NCBI RefSeq assembly: GCF_903645295.1
Contig: NZ_CAHJXM010000001.1
Coordinates: 1,365,501 to 1,429,500 of the forward strand
DNA length: 64,000 nucleotides
Source of the DNA: Bacillus sp. Marseille-Q1617
GTDB taxonomy: Bacteria; Bacillota; Bacilli; Bacillales; Bacillaceae_B
Direction: 5' to 3'
Within the stretch, counting starts at the first letter, position 1; each line of letters starts with the position of its first letter. Positions 44,972-54,856 of the stretch are shown here, one piece after another. The notes under the pieces were generated by a model that was not told the DNA's origin, did no database searches, and was given only the letters and a program-made list of their open reading frames with translations. Made by a program: the position numbers and the translations under genes.

Positions 44972-45298
44972 ATGGCAAATCAATCTACAGACAGAGTGGA
45001 AAACAAAGTAGACGACACATTATCACGGATGTCGGAGGATAAGAAAGAAGATATCCTGTCAAACTTCGATCACTTCAAAGAGTACTTAGGAAACAAAGTG
45101 TCCCTCGCTGATAAACTTGGCATGAACGAAGAACAGCAGGCGAAAGCTGCACAAAAAGTAGGGGATTATCTTGCTGCACATGAAGAACCCAAGAACAGGG
45201 AAGAAAAGTTATTATATGAATTATGGAAAGCAGGTAACAAAGACGAACAGCATATGCTTTCCCACATGCTTGTGAAGCTTGTGCATTCAGAATCTTAA
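44972..45298 (+). CDS. DUF3243 family protein
   Basis: A 108-residue acidic helical protein with FDHFKEYLGNKVSLADKLGM and the ending HMLSHMLVKLV, the DUF3243 (YmfJ-like) pattern. Function unknown. AGAGAGGAGAG precedes the ATG. It has its own terminator. Confidence 0.88.
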   Translation: MANQSTDRVENKVDDTLSRMSEDKKEDILSNFDHFKEYLGNKVSLADKLGMNEEQQAKAAQKVGDYLAAHEEPKNREEKLLYELWKAGNKDEQHMLSHMLVKLVHSES

Positions 45299-45310
45299 TG
45301 GATGAAATCA

Positions 45311-45343
45311 AAAAGGCGCTTCAAATAGAGGCGCCTTTTTTTA
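45311..45343. terminator. Terminator of the DUF3243 gene
   Basis: AAAAGGCGC pairs with GCGCCTTTT, followed by Ts. Confidence 0.85.
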
Positions 45344-45417
45344 TGGTGAAATTCATTCTCCATCAGTTTAATGCATAGGAAGCAGAGTGGGCTCAAGGCG
45401 AAGAAACAGATCGGTAA

Positions 45418-45876
45418 TCACTCTGTGCTGTCTTCAATAGATATCGTTTCCTCCAGCTCAACCATTACATTTCCTTTGATTGCCCTAGTGATCATACACG
45501 AATGTTCAGCTTTCACAGCAAGCTTCTTAGCTGTGTTGCAGTCTTTTTCTGTACATTCTTTAGATAAAACAAGTCGGGGGCGGTGAATAATTTTCTTGTA
45601 TGTGATGATTCCTTTTTCACTGTCAACGATTCCTTCAGAATCCATTGTAAGTGATACTTTAGGTATCCTGCTTCTTTCAAGCATCGCAGCAAGTGTGATG
45701 ATATAGCAGGTCGCTGCAGCGCCGAGAAGCATTTCATCTGGATTTGTCCCAATTCCCGGTCCATCCATTTCATGCGGAATGGAGATTTTTGTATGAATGG
45801 TTGCAGAATTCAGACTCCCGATATCATTACGCATTCCGGGCCAATCCGTCTTCACGAAGAACGAGTGTGATGGCAT
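45418..45876 (-). CDS. OsmC family peroxiredoxin-like protein
   Basis: A 152-residue OsmC/Ohr-fold protein. The two reactive cysteines are in GAAATCYIITLAAML and KAEHSCMIT. These proteins reduce organic hydroperoxides through a Cys pair. The start at 45876 (MPSHSFFVKTDWPG) has AAAGGAG upstream. It resembles the SACOL1771/YhfA branch more than Ohr. Confidence 0.87.
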   Translation of the reverse strand: MPSHSFFVKTDWPGMRNDIGSLNSATIHTKISIPHEMDGPGIGTNPDEMLLGAAATCYIITLAAMLERSRIPKVSLTMDSEGIVDSEKGIITYKKIIHRPRLVLSKECTEKDCNTAKKLAVKAEHSCMITRAIKGNVMVELEETISIEDSTE

Positions 45877-45946
45877 ATGACTAATCTCCTTTTGCATCAA
45901 TTGAGTGTATGTGACTAGAATATCCCAACAGGTGAAAATGGGCAAT

Positions 45947-45971
45947 GGAAAAGACCCTGCAAAGCAGAGTC
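45947..45971 (-). terminator. Terminator of kynA
   Basis: GACCCTGC pairs with GCAGAGTC; on the minus strand TTTTCC follows. Confidence 0.7.
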
Positions 45972-45990
45972 CCGTTCATCACCTGATATG

Positions 45991-46845
45991 CTAGAGGCTG
46001 GTTCTTACATTCCAAAGCTCAGGGAAGAATTGGTGATCAAGCACCTTCTTAAGATAACTTACACCGCTTGAACCGCCGGTCCCTTTTTTATGGCCGATAA
46101 TGCGTTCAACTGTTTTCATATGTCGGAAGCGCCATTGCTGAAGCCAGTCTTCCAAGTCGATTAGTTTTTCCGCAAGCTCATATAAATCCCAATATTTTTC
46201 GGTATTACGGTACACTTCTGTCCAAGCAGCCAGAACAGAATCATTTTCTTTATAAGGAGTAGTAAAGTCCCGTTTCAATACACTTTCATCAATCTGGAAT
46301 CCGGCTTTCGAAAGGGCTTGTACAGACACATCATATAAAGAAGCTGACTTGTATGCTTCTTGAAGATGAGATAATAATTCGGGATCCTTCTGATAGATCT
46401 TCATTACATGGGGCGTCTTATATCCCAATGCAAATTCGATCATTCTATATTGATAGGATTGAAACCCGGATGCCTGACCCAAGTCATCACGAAATTGTAT
46501 ATATTCAGATGGAGTGAGCGTGGACAACACATCCCATGCGTGTATGATTTGGGATTGGATTTTTGAAACACGAGAAAGCATTTTAAATGCAGGTGATAAT
46601 TCGCCCGCTTCGATGGATGCGATGCTCGTTCTCAATTCATGAAGAATCAGCTTCATCCACAATTCACTCACCTGGTGAATGATGATGAATAGCATTTCAT
46701 CGTGATGCCCGGATAGTCTTTTCTGGCTGGATAATAGTGTGTCCAGGTGCAGATAATCTCCATAGGTCATGTTGTTGATAAAATCGGTATGAACACTTTC
46801 ATTTCCTATGGAATGGTTTTGTTCTTCCTTCTTTGACACGTTCAT
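45991..46845 (-). CDS. kynA: Tryptophan 2,3-dioxygenase
   Basis: Haem dioxygenase that opens the indole ring of tryptophan to N-formylkynurenine, the first step of the kynurenine pathway. Motifs include [49 protein letters not shown] and the C-terminal [11 protein letters not shown]. Length of 284 residues is normal. kynB (formamidase) and kynU are not adjacent, unlike in many Bacillus genomes. A good GGAAG site precedes the ATG. Confidence 0.95.
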   Translation of the reverse strand: MNVSKKEEQNHSIGNESVHTDFINNMTYGDYLHLDTLLSSQKRLSGHHDEMLFIIIHQVSELWMKLILHELRTSIASIEAGELSPAFKMLSRVSKIQSQIIHAWDVLSTLTPSEYIQFRDDLGQASGFQSYQYRMIEFALGYKTPHVMKIYQKDPELLSHLQEAYKSASLYDVSVQALSKAGFQIDESVLKRDFTTPYKENDSVLAAWTEVYRNTEKYWDLYELAEKLIDLEDWLQQWRFRHMKTVERIIGHKKGTGGSSGVSYLKKVLDHQFFPELWNVRTSL

Positions 46846-47020
46846 CTTCCTTTCGGTTTAGCTGAGTATTAATGTGTGGAGTCGTTTACTATTTAACACT
46901 TCGAGATAATGAAAGGAAATCCTTTTTTTAAATTGATTCCAAATCTCCTGAACATATATGATTGAATTCAGGAACTTGGGGAAAATAATAGTATCCTTGT
47001 TGATTAAGGAGCAAACCGTA

Positions 47021-47827
47021 ATGAAATTATTACATTATCCAAAAGAGGTCGTTGTCCGGTTCTTCAGAGAACGTTTCTTTGATCAATCAGCCCAATTGGC
47101 CTACTATTTGCTATTATCCATTTTTCCTTTTTTACTTTTTGTGTTTTCGTTGTTAAGTTATCTTCCTATTTCCGAGACGAATGTATTGCTCTTAATCAAG
47201 CCATTCGCCCCAGAGAAATCGTATGCGATCATCCATGACAATATTGAAAGGATCCTCTATAACCAGCGGGGAGACGTACTATCCATCTCTATTTTCTTCA
47301 CATTCTGGTTGTCTTCGATGGCTGTGCAGTCGATGGTCCGGTCATTAAACCAGGCCTACAAAATAGAAAGAAAAAAACCCTTTTTGATTGCGTTGTTCTA
47401 CGACTTATTATTAACTGTGGGCTTCATGATCTTGATTGCTTTTTCCCTGGTTGTCCCGGTAGTGGAAGAATACATACGGCATGCGAGGTTTTCCAGTGGA
47501 AAGCTTCAAGGGGAATGGAGCGAGGCTTGGGTGATAGGGAAGTGGGGGTTGAGTTCAATATTTATGCTTTTACTATTCATTTTTCTTTATATGGTGGTTC
47601 CGAGCAGAAGGATATCGCTGCTCCATGTGCTTCCGGGTGCCCTGTTGGCCACTTTTGGATGGCAGGGGGTTTCTTGGTTATATGGGACTTATGTAAAACT
47701 GAATGATTACACTCAATTTTACGGTCAGCTGGGAAGTGTCATCACCCTCGTTGTATGGTTTTATATTTCTTCCACTATTTTGTTGATTGGCGGGTTGCTG
47801 AACGGCAGTGTGGCTGAGAGAAATTAA
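47021..47827 (+). CDS. YihY/BrkB family membrane protein
   Basis: A 268-residue protein with six hydrophobic segments. The family signature is FFDQSAQLAYYLLLSIFPFL near the N-terminus and YVKLNDYTQFYGQLGSVITL near the C-terminus. Formerly called ribonuclease BN; the function is not established. AAGGAG lies nine bases before the ATG at 47021. Confidence 0.9.
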   Translation: MKLLHYPKEVVVRFFRERFFDQSAQLAYYLLLSIFPFLLFVFSLLSYLPISETNVLLLIKPFAPEKSYAIIHDNIERILYNQRGDVLSISIFFTFWLSSMAVQSMVRSLNQAYKIERKKPFLIALFYDLLLTVGFMILIAFSLVVPVVEEYIRHARFSSGKLQGEWSEAWVIGKWGLSSIFMLLLFIFLYMVVPSRRISLLHVLPGALLATFGWQGVSWLYGTYVKLNDYTQFYGQLGSVITLVVWFYISSTILLIGGLLNGSVAERN

Positions 47828-47856
47828 ATGACTTCCTATAAAAACATACAATATGA

Positions 47857-47902
47857 AAAATGCAATGACCTGGAGACGTTCATCTTCAGGTCATTGCATT
47901 TA
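47857..47902. terminator. Convergent terminator yihY/dtpT
   Basis: AAATGCAATGACCTG pairs with CAGGTCATTGCATTT; A/T-rich flanks on both sides. Confidence 0.85.
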
Positions 47903-49294
47903 ATTCACTGTATTTTCTTCTTTCATCATAGAAACGAGCTTTTTTGAAATAGCGAGAAGGATAAGCCCCAAAATGATCGCAACGGCTCCGATTGTGGCGA
48001 ATATCTCCAAATAGCCCAAGGTGGCAGTTAATGATGCAAGTTGACCGGCAAGCAGACTCGCCACTCCTATGGCAGCCATCCAGACCCCCATCAGCAGTGA
48101 AGCGATTTTCACCGGAGCGACCTTACTGACTAAGGAGAGGCCTACCGGAGATAAGAACAATTCACCCAGTGTATGGAACAAGTAGGTAAATATGATGAAC
48201 ATGATGTTTGCACGAGTGACAATGTTCTGTTCGTCAGAACCAGTCTGCAAAACGGCAGGAATCAATATCATGAACCCCAGCCCCAATAGAATCATTCCGA
48301 GTGCCATCTTCGTGGTCATGTTTAAATCTCCTCGTTTCGAATTGGAGAGTCTTAACCAGACCCCTGAAAGGATAGGCGCAAGGATGATGATGAACAATGG
48401 GTTGACTGATTGAAACCATGCAACCGGGATCGTATAGCCAAAGATCTCCCTGTCGATAAAGTTCTTTGTATATAACGTAAAGGAACTGCCAGCTTGTTCA
48501 AATCCTGCCCAAAAGAATACGACGAAACAAGCAAGGATCAGAATGGCCCTTGTCCTTTGTTTTTCTTTTCCAGAAAGGGGAACGCTCTGATTTTCGTTAG
48601 ATTCCTCGGCCAATTGTTTATTGGGTTTTAATCCCACCTTTCCTAAATATCTCTTACTGAAGAGGCTGAATATCAATTGACCTGTAATCATCCCCAATGA
48701 AGAAGCTAAAAATGCCCATTTGAATCCATAATGCATCGTTCCGTCATCAAGGGGTCTTAAAAACAGATCTTCTGCAAGGAACCCGGCAATCAACGGAGCA
48801 AAGAAGGCTCCTAAGTTGATTCCCATATAAAAAATGGTGAAAGCAGCATCTTTACGCTTATCATTTCTGGGGTACAACTCCCCTACAAGTGTTGAAATGT
48901 TTGGTTTGAAAAATCCATTCCCAATAACCAATAATGCCAGTCCGATATATAGACCTGCCTGTGAATGGGTGAGGAAGATAGTGAAGTCTCCGCACGCCAT
49001 TGTAATCCCGCCAATCGTGATGGCTTTCCTTAAACCGATATATCTGTCGGTTAACCACCCGCCCAATATCGGTGTGAAATAAACAGATCCTGTATAAATC
49101 CCGTATATAGACAGTGCTTGAGCAGGCTCGACTCCAAGACCGCCGCTTACAAAGGCAGTAGTTAAGTAAAGAACCAGCAAGGCCCTCATTCCATAATAAC
49201 TGTACCTCTCCCAAAGCTCTGTAAAAAATAAAAGGTACAGCCCTTTAGGATGTTTCCTGCCTTGAGGTAATGAATCCAGCTTTGAAGAATTCAT
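47900..49294 (-). CDS. Proton-dependent oligopeptide transporter (POT/PTR2)
   Basis: A 464-residue transporter with about twelve to fourteen helices. The N-terminal FFTELWERYSYYGMRALLVLYL carries the ExxER proton-coupling motif. FYMGINLGAFFAPLIAG is the second PTR signature. It would import di- and tripeptides with protons, like DtpT. AAAGGGAG lies upstream of the ATG. The gene is convergent with yihY. Confidence 0.93.
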   Translation of the reverse strand: MNSSKLDSLPQGRKHPKGLYLLFFTELWERYSYYGMRALLVLYLTTAFVSGGLGVEPAQALSIYGIYTGSVYFTPILGGWLTDRYIGLRKAITIGGITMACGDFTIFLTHSQAGLYIGLALLVIGNGFFKPNISTLVGELYPRNDKRKDAAFTIFYMGINLGAFFAPLIAGFLAEDLFLRPLDDGTMHYGFKWAFLASSLGMITGQLIFSLFSKRYLGKVGLKPNKQLAEESNENQSVPLSGKEKQRTRAILILACFVVFFWAGFEQAGSSFTLYTKNFIDREIFGYTIPVAWFQSVNPLFIIILAPILSGVWLRLSNSKRGDLNMTTKMALGMILLGLGFMILIPAVLQTGSDEQNIVTRANIMFIIFTYLFHTLGELFLSPVGLSLVSKVAPVKIASLLMGVWMAAIGVASLLAGQLASLTATLGYLEIFATIGAVAIILGLILLAISKKLVSMMKEENTVN

Positions 49295-49434
49295 CTCGAA
49301 TCACTCCCTTTCATTTGAAATTCCAAATCCTAAACTATATCGTTTGTCTTTCTAAATGAAAATATGTTTATCGGTAAATGTTTTTTAGCAAATAAAATTT
49401 CAAAGTAATAGACCGCAATATCGATTAGGTTTAT

Positions 49435-49464
49435 TTGTAGAAAAGTCAGAAAAGACGATATAAT
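49435..49464 (+). promoter_or_regulatory. Candidate promoter of the M42 peptidase gene
   Basis: TTGTAG and a perfect TATAAT with an 18-bp spacer, 22 bp before the start codon. Confidence 0.55.
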
Positions 49465-49485
49465 AAACAAAGGGAGGGAGTCAAT

Positions 49486-50541
49486 ATGAGTACATATCCA
49501 GACACAAAGAAAACAATTCAATTAATTAAAGAGCTAGTAGAAATTCCAAGTCCATCAGGTAATACGGATAAGATTATGAATTTCGTCGAAGAATATCTTT
49601 CAGATTTAGACCTTGACATGACAAGGAATCGTAAAGGCGCACTTATCATTACAATCCCAGGAGAGAATTCAGGAAGCCACCGCATGCTTACTGCTCACGT
49701 GGATGCCCTGGGAGCAATGGTTAAAGAAATCAAAAGTGACGGGCGCCTCCGACTTTCAATGATCGGGGGATTCAGATGGAATGCAGTTGAGGGTGAATAT
49801 TGCCAAATCGAAACGTCCAGCGGCAAAACATACAGCGGGACGATCCTCATGCATCAAACATCCGTGCATGTGTACAAAAATGCAGGTGAAGCAAAGCGTG
49901 ATGAAACAAACATTGAAGTACGTATTGATGAAAAAGTCAGAAATGCTCAAGAAGTAAGGGAGCTGGGCATAGAAGTGGGAGACTTTGTCTCATTTGACCC
50001 TCGGGCTGAAATCACAGGCAGCGGATTCATTAAATCCCGTCATCTAGACGATAAAGCAAGTGTCGGCATGCTCCTTCAAATAATCAGGCAAATCAAGAAA
50101 CAGGGTATAGTACTTCCATATACAACACATTTCCTTATCTCAAATAATGAAGAAATCGGCTATGGAGGCAATTCGAATATCCCGCCTGAAACAATTGAAT
50201 ATCTGGCAGTGGATATGGGGGCCATCGGGGATGGTCAATCCACTGACGAATTTACAGTTTCGATATGTGCCAAGGATTCCAGCGGTCCATATCATTACGG
50301 GTTAAGAAAGCATCTTGTTCAGCTCGCAGAAGAAAATGGAATTGAATACAAAGTGGACATTTATCCTTATTATGGTTCGGATGCATCTGCCGCAATCAGG
50401 GCAGGGTTTGATATCGTGCATGGCCTGGTCGGTGCAGGAATCGATGCGTCTCATGCGTATGAACGTACACATGAATCATCCATACTTCATACCGAAAATC
50501 TTTTATGGCATTATGTACAGTCTAAAATGGTAATAGAATAA
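49486..50541 (+). CDS. M42 family metallopeptidase (glutamyl aminopeptidase type)
   Basis: A dinuclear metal aminopeptidase of 351 residues. Metal and catalytic residues are in LTAHVDALGAMV, SRHLDDKASVGML, ISNNEEIGYGGN and the later AVDMG. The C-terminal His is in GIDASHAYERTH. Members form dodecameric shells that trim peptides (YsdC, FrvX, PepA types). AAAGGGAGGGAG precedes the ATG. Close to a peptide importer, which fits peptide use, though they are divergent. Confidence 0.93.
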   Translation: MSTYPDTKKTIQLIKELVEIPSPSGNTDKIMNFVEEYLSDLDLDMTRNRKGALIITIPGENSGSHRMLTAHVDALGAMVKEIKSDGRLRLSMIGGFRWNAVEGEYCQIETSSGKTYSGTILMHQTSVHVYKNAGEAKRDETNIEVRIDEKVRNAQEVRELGIEVGDFVSFDPRAEITGSGFIKSRHLDDKASVGMLLQIIRQIKKQGIVLPYTTHFLISNNEEIGYGGNSNIPPETIEYLAVDMGAIGDGQSTDEFTVSICAKDSSGPYHYGLRKHLVQLAEENGIEYKVDIYPYYGSDASAAIRAGFDIVHGLVGAGIDASHAYERTHESSILHTENLLWHYVQSKMVIE

Positions 50542-50550
50542 CGTTCGAGT

Positions 50551-50594
50551 AAGTCTTCCTCACAGCTGAATTTAGCATGGGGAAGACTTTTTGT
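50551..50594 (+). terminator. Terminator of the M42 peptidase gene
   Basis: AAGTCTTCC pairs with GGAAGACTT, followed by TTTG. Confidence 0.8.
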
Positions 50595-50738
50595 TTTAAC
50601 ATCGCCCGGAACGGGAACAACTGAGATAGATAGGGAATGAATCCAGGCAATTTAGGAGGTATTTCTCTTATCAAAGTCAGATTGATAAGGTAAAATAGAA
50701 CCATTATCATACTAAGAATTAATGTGAGGGTACGAATA

Positions 50739-52214
50739 ATGAATACATACAACCTTTTAGAAAGTATTAAATTGAAAACTGTATATGGAGAATTACCTTC
50801 CGAAGTGAAAGACATTTACGTCGATTCCAGAAAAGTGACGGACGGAAGTGTGTTTGTCTGCACGAGGGGCTACACGGTTGACGGCCATGATTTTGCCGGT
50901 AAAGCAGTGGAAAGCGGAGCGAGCCTTATTATTGCAGAAAAGCAGCTTGACATTGATTTGGGGAAGGCTGCCTTGGTCGTGGTGAAAGATTCCTTCAAAG
51001 CTCTGGCACAGCTTGCGAATAAATATTATGACTATCCATCAAAGAAATTGAACGTCTTTGGAGTTACCGGTACGAATGGAAAAACGACAGTGACGAATTT
51101 GATTCACTCGATTTTGAAGCGGGATCATCAAAAAGCCGCACTCTCAGGTACGATTGGGTTCAATTTAGACGGAGTACTTCTGCCGAGTGAGAATACTACA
51201 TGCGATAACCTTACCAATCAGCAAATGCTGAACACAGCAGTCGAGAGGGATATCCAACATTTCATTCTAGAAGTTTCCTCTCACGGATTAAGCCTCGGAA
51301 GGTTATGGGGGATAGACTTTGACGTGGTGGCATTTACGAATCTCAGTCATGATCACCTGGATTACCATGAAACCATGGAGCATTATGGATATGCAAAAGG
51401 CTTATTATTTTCACAATTGGGCCAGGATCTTGAGAATCCTAAATACGTGGTATTGAATGCAGATGATGAGTGGTTCGAGCGTTATCACTATATGACTCCT
51501 CATGAAGTGATCAGCTACGGACTGGAAGCAAACGCAGATTTCAAAGCAGTAGATATCCACTATGATAACGACAAAACAACTTTCACCCTGCATTCTCCCG
51601 AAGGTTCATACGAGGTGGAAATGAAGCTTCTTGGCAAGTTCAATGTATATAACATCCTTACTGCGATGGCATGTTTATACGCCCGTGGAATGGAAGTAGA
51701 TAAGCTGGTGGGGATTATCCGCGAATTGCCGCCTGTAAGTGGAAGAATGGAAAAGGTGGAGATGGATGCACCATTATCTGTTTATATCGACTATGCACAT
51801 ACACCGGATGCAATTGAGAAAGCAATCGAATCGGTTAAGCCTTTCAAACAAAATAAAATCATTTTCCTCGTGGGTACAGGAGGCAACCGTGATAAATCCA
51901 AGCGGCCGACAATGGCAGAAAAAGCTTCCATCGCAGACTATGTTATCTTGACGACCGATGATCCACGCTATGAAGAATACGACAGCATCCTTGGCGATCT
52001 GGAAAAAGGAATGCAGCATGACCAATACGCCCTTATCGGTGATCGTGCGGAAGCAGTAAAGCATGCCATAGAAATCAGCGAACCGGGTGATATCATCATC
52101 TTCGCAGGTAAAGGACATGAGGATTATCAAATTATTGAGAACACTAAATACCCGCATAGTGATAAGAATATTGCAATCGAGCAAAGCAAAATAAAATTCG
52201 CAGCTGCACGGTAA
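50739..52214 (+). CDS. MurE-like Mur ligase (divergent paralogue)
   Basis: A 491-residue Mur ligase. The ATP-binding P-loop is GVTGTNGKTTVTNLIH (about residue 110), the middle-domain motifs are HFILEVSSHGLSLGR and TNLSHDHLDYH, and the C-terminal domain has VYIDYAHTPDAIEKAI. It is closest to UDP-MurNAc-tripeptide synthetase (MurE). The Arg-containing amino-acid motif, DNPR in DAP-adding MurE, reads DDPR here (in LTTDDPRYEEY). It is not in the dcw division cluster, so it is probably a second copy. Confidence 0.85.
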   Translation: MNTYNLLESIKLKTVYGELPSEVKDIYVDSRKVTDGSVFVCTRGYTVDGHDFAGKAVESGASLIIAEKQLDIDLGKAALVVVKDSFKALAQLANKYYDYPSKKLNVFGVTGTNGKTTVTNLIHSILKRDHQKAALSGTIGFNLDGVLLPSENTTCDNLTNQQMLNTAVERDIQHFILEVSSHGLSLGRLWGIDFDVVAFTNLSHDHLDYHETMEHYGYAKGLLFSQLGQDLENPKYVVLNADDEWFERYHYMTPHEVISYGLEANADFKAVDIHYDNDKTTFTLHSPEGSYEVEMKLLGKFNVYNILTAMACLYARGMEVDKLVGIIRELPPVSGRMEKVEMDAPLSVYIDYAHTPDAIEKAIESVKPFKQNKIIFLVGTGGNRDKSKRPTMAEKASIADYVILTTDDPRYEEYDSILGDLEKGMQHDQYALIGDRAEAVKHAIEISEPGDIIIFAGKGHEDYQIIENTKYPHSDKNIAIEQSKIKFAAAR

Positions 52215-52223
52215 GCTGACTTT

Positions 52224-52252
52224 TAAAAGGAACCTGATTTAGGTTCCTTTTA
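52224..52252 (+). terminator. Terminator of the MurE-like gene
   Basis: AAAAGGAACCT pairs with AGGTTCCTTTT. Confidence 0.8.
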
Positions 52253-52335
52253 CTGTTTTCAACTGATAAAGTTTTCTAGACGGGACAGCAGGTTTTTGCT
52301 ACATTTATATTATTACTAAATATGGAAAAGAAAGA

Positions 52336-53418
52336 ATGGAAAATATGAAAATATCATTGTATTTAAATGATTATGAAACAGAAAAGTTATTCTCTTACTT
52401 AAGATGGCTGTTCCTGCTTGTCTCGGTCATGATTTTCTATGTCCCGCCATTTTCTATAAACCTTCCATCTCAAAAAGAACTGTTTCCTTATCTGCTGACT
52501 GCAGGAATTATCTATATGCTCGTCACGCAGGTCGCTCTTTATGGAATGAGGGACAATAAGAAGAACCTGCACTATATATTAAAAGCAGGTATCCTGTTTG
52601 ATTACATTGCCCTGATCTGGCTTATGGCATTATCAGGAGGTATACATAGCCCGTTATATCCGATTTCAATCTTGTTTGTCCTGCATGCCACTATCTATTG
52701 GCGGACGAAAGGGGCTGTCATTTCGCTTTTCGCTTTTAATATTGCGTACATCGGAATGGGACTTCTCTCAGTGGATGTATTTCTCTTCAAACACTATTTC
52801 ACAGTATTGATGAATTTATTTTTTCTCTGCATCATCGGTGTGTTCGGTGCATTGATTATGTTGAGGGAACGGTCTCATTATGTTCAGAAAGAAGCTTATC
52901 ACTACCTGGTACATCAAGATTACCTGTCGGGTCTGTCTAATCACCGTTCCTTTCAGGAAAAGTTGAAAGAAAATGCAGCTTCAGGCAATTACTTCAGTCT
53001 GTTTCTTGGAGATATTGATGATTTCAAGAAGGTGAATGACAAGTATGGTCATCAAAAAGGGGATGAAGTGATAAAGGAAGTTGGTGAGATTTTTCAAGCT
53101 GTATCGTTACGTTATAAAGGGCAGGCATTCCGCTACGGCGGTGAAGAATTTGCCTTGATGCTTCCTGATATTGACGAAGAAGATCTTAACAGTCTTCTGG
53201 ATGATTTATATGATCAAATGAGGGATGCACGCTCTCTTTCCATTTCGATGAGTTTCGGTCAATCATGTTCTAAAGAAGGAAATGATCCTGCAGAACTGCT
53301 TTTGTTTGCTGACCAAAGGCTTTATAAAGCAAAGCAGGCTGGAAAGAATAGAGTATTTCTTCAGAGCGGGGAAGTATACATTGGAAAGTTTGATCAAGAC
53401 ATGAAATTGGCTAAATAA
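52336..53418 (+). CDS. Membrane diguanylate cyclase (GGDEF)
   Basis: A 360-residue protein. Six or so hydrophobic segments (about residues 18-180) form a membrane sensor region, followed by a GGDEF domain (about 190-350). The active-site motif is RYGGEEFALML and the metal/GTP residues are in LGDIDDFKKVNDKYGH. No RxxD inhibitory I-site is seen at the usual distance upstream of GGEEF. It should make c-di-GMP. The start could also be the ATG at 52345. Confidence 0.9.
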   Translation: MENMKISLYLNDYETEKLFSYLRWLFLLVSVMIFYVPPFSINLPSQKELFPYLLTAGIIYMLVTQVALYGMRDNKKNLHYILKAGILFDYIALIWLMALSGGIHSPLYPISILFVLHATIYWRTKGAVISLFAFNIAYIGMGLLSVDVFLFKHYFTVLMNLFFLCIIGVFGALIMLRERSHYVQKEAYHYLVHQDYLSGLSNHRSFQEKLKENAASGNYFSLFLGDIDDFKKVNDKYGHQKGDEVIKEVGEIFQAVSLRYKGQAFRYGGEEFALMLPDIDEEDLNSLLDDLYDQMRDARSLSISMSFGQSCSKEGNDPAELLLFADQRLYKAKQAGKNRVFLQSGEVYIGKFDQDMKLAK

Positions 53419-53450
53419 AAAACGAGAGGCGCACTGCCTTCTCGTTTTTT
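53417..53450. terminator. Convergent terminator GGDEF gene/nupC
   Basis: AAAAACGAGA and TCTCGTTTTT arms with T-runs on both strands. Confidence 0.85.
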
Positions 53451-53465
53451 AACTGAATAAGTTTT

Positions 53466-54686
53466 TTATGAAATGAACATACCTGCAATAGCAGCACTTA
53501 GTAATGATGCCAGCGCTCCGGCAATGACTGCTTTGATTCCAAGGCGGGCAATGTCCCCTCTGCGGTTTGGAGCAAGTTTACCAAGACCGCCAAGTAAGAT
53601 TCCCAATGAAGAGATATTGGCAAATCCGCAAAGAGCGAATGAGATGATCGCAACTGTCTTATCCGAAAGGTTTCCGATTTCAGGTGCAAAAGCAGAGTAA
53701 GCAACAAACTCGTTGATGACAAGCTTTTGACCGATGAAGTTACCAGCCGTTACAGCTTCACTCCAAGGAACTCCGATAGCAAAGGCAAGTGGTGCAAACA
53801 GGTAACCTAGAATTAATTCAAGCGATAAATTTTCAGCACCGAATAATCCGCCGATACCGCCCAGAATTCCGTTGATCAGTGCAACCAACGCGATGAATGC
53901 AAGTAGCATTGCACCAATGTTCAATGCCAATGTCAGACCGACGCTTGCACCATTTGCTGCTGCATCAATGACGTTAGTGGATTCGGAATCCGCTTCCATA
54001 TCGAATTCTGCAGGTTCTGGCCTATCATCTGTTTCAGGAACAAATAATTTTGCCATCACCAGGCCGGCAGGAGCCGCCATGAAACTTGCAGCAAGAAGGA
54101 ATTCAAGAGGAACACCGAGCAATGAATAACCGATCAACACAGAACCAGCGACTGAAGCCAGTCCTCCTGTCATGACTGCGAACAATTCTGATTCAGTCAT
54201 TCGGGAAAGATAAGGACGAACGACAAGTGGTGCTTCAGTTTGTCCCACAAAAATGTTTGCTGCAGCAGACATGGACTCGGCTTTTCGGGTGCCGAGAAGC
54301 TTTGAAAGTCCGCCTCCCAGGATTTTAATGAAGAACTGCATGATTTTTAAATAATATAGAACTGATATTAAAGCTGAGAAGAAAATAACAACAGGAAGAA
54401 CATTAAACGCAAATACGAACGCGATGTTCGATTTCTCTGAATATAATCCTCCGAATAGGAACTCTATTCCTTCATTTGAGTAGTTAATGATCTGATTGAC
54501 TCCCATTGTCAGCCATTCTAAACTGTTTTGTCCCCAAGATGTCTTAAGGACGAGGAATGCGAATAACAATTGAATCCCAAGTCCCCCTAGGACCGTTCTA
54601 AAATTAATTTTCTTTTTATTGGAAGAAAATAGGAAAGCGATTCCGAGAACAACCAATATACCTAAGATACCCCATAAATACTGCAT
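53466..54686 (-). CDS. nupC: Concentrative nucleoside transporter NupC
   Basis: A CNT-family nucleoside symporter of 406 residues with about ten membrane segments. The signatures NIFVGQTEAPLVVRPYLSRM and FANISSLGILLGGLGKLAP match NupC. It imports nucleosides with H+ or Na+. The start at 54686 follows GAGGTG by six bases; a GTG nine bases upstream is in frame but lacks spacing. Monocistronic. Confidence 0.93.
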   Translation of the reverse strand: MQYLWGILGILVVLGIAFLFSSNKKKINFRTVLGGLGIQLLFAFLVLKTSWGQNSLEWLTMGVNQIINYSNEGIEFLFGGLYSEKSNIAFVFAFNVLPVVIFFSALISVLYYLKIMQFFIKILGGGLSKLLGTRKAESMSAAANIFVGQTEAPLVVRPYLSRMTESELFAVMTGGLASVAGSVLIGYSLLGVPLEFLLAASFMAAPAGLVMAKLFVPETDDRPEPAEFDMEADSESTNVIDAAANGASVGLTLALNIGAMLLAFIALVALINGILGGIGGLFGAENLSLELILGYLFAPLAFAIGVPWSEAVTAGNFIGQKLVINEFVAYSAFAPEIGNLSDKTVAIISFALCGFANISSLGILLGGLGKLAPNRRGDIARLGIKAVIAGALASLLSAAIAGMFIS

Positions 54687-54856
54687 TCTTTTCACCTCAT
54701 AATAGTAATGTTACAAACTTGATGCTTTCGGTTTTTTATTTTACAATTCTTTCAGAAGTCTGACAACCTACAATTACACGTTTTTTTCAAAGATGTACGG
54801 ACAAGTTCCTGATTAGTATGCACTACGACAGCGTTTTCATGAAAGGGGATTCAAAA

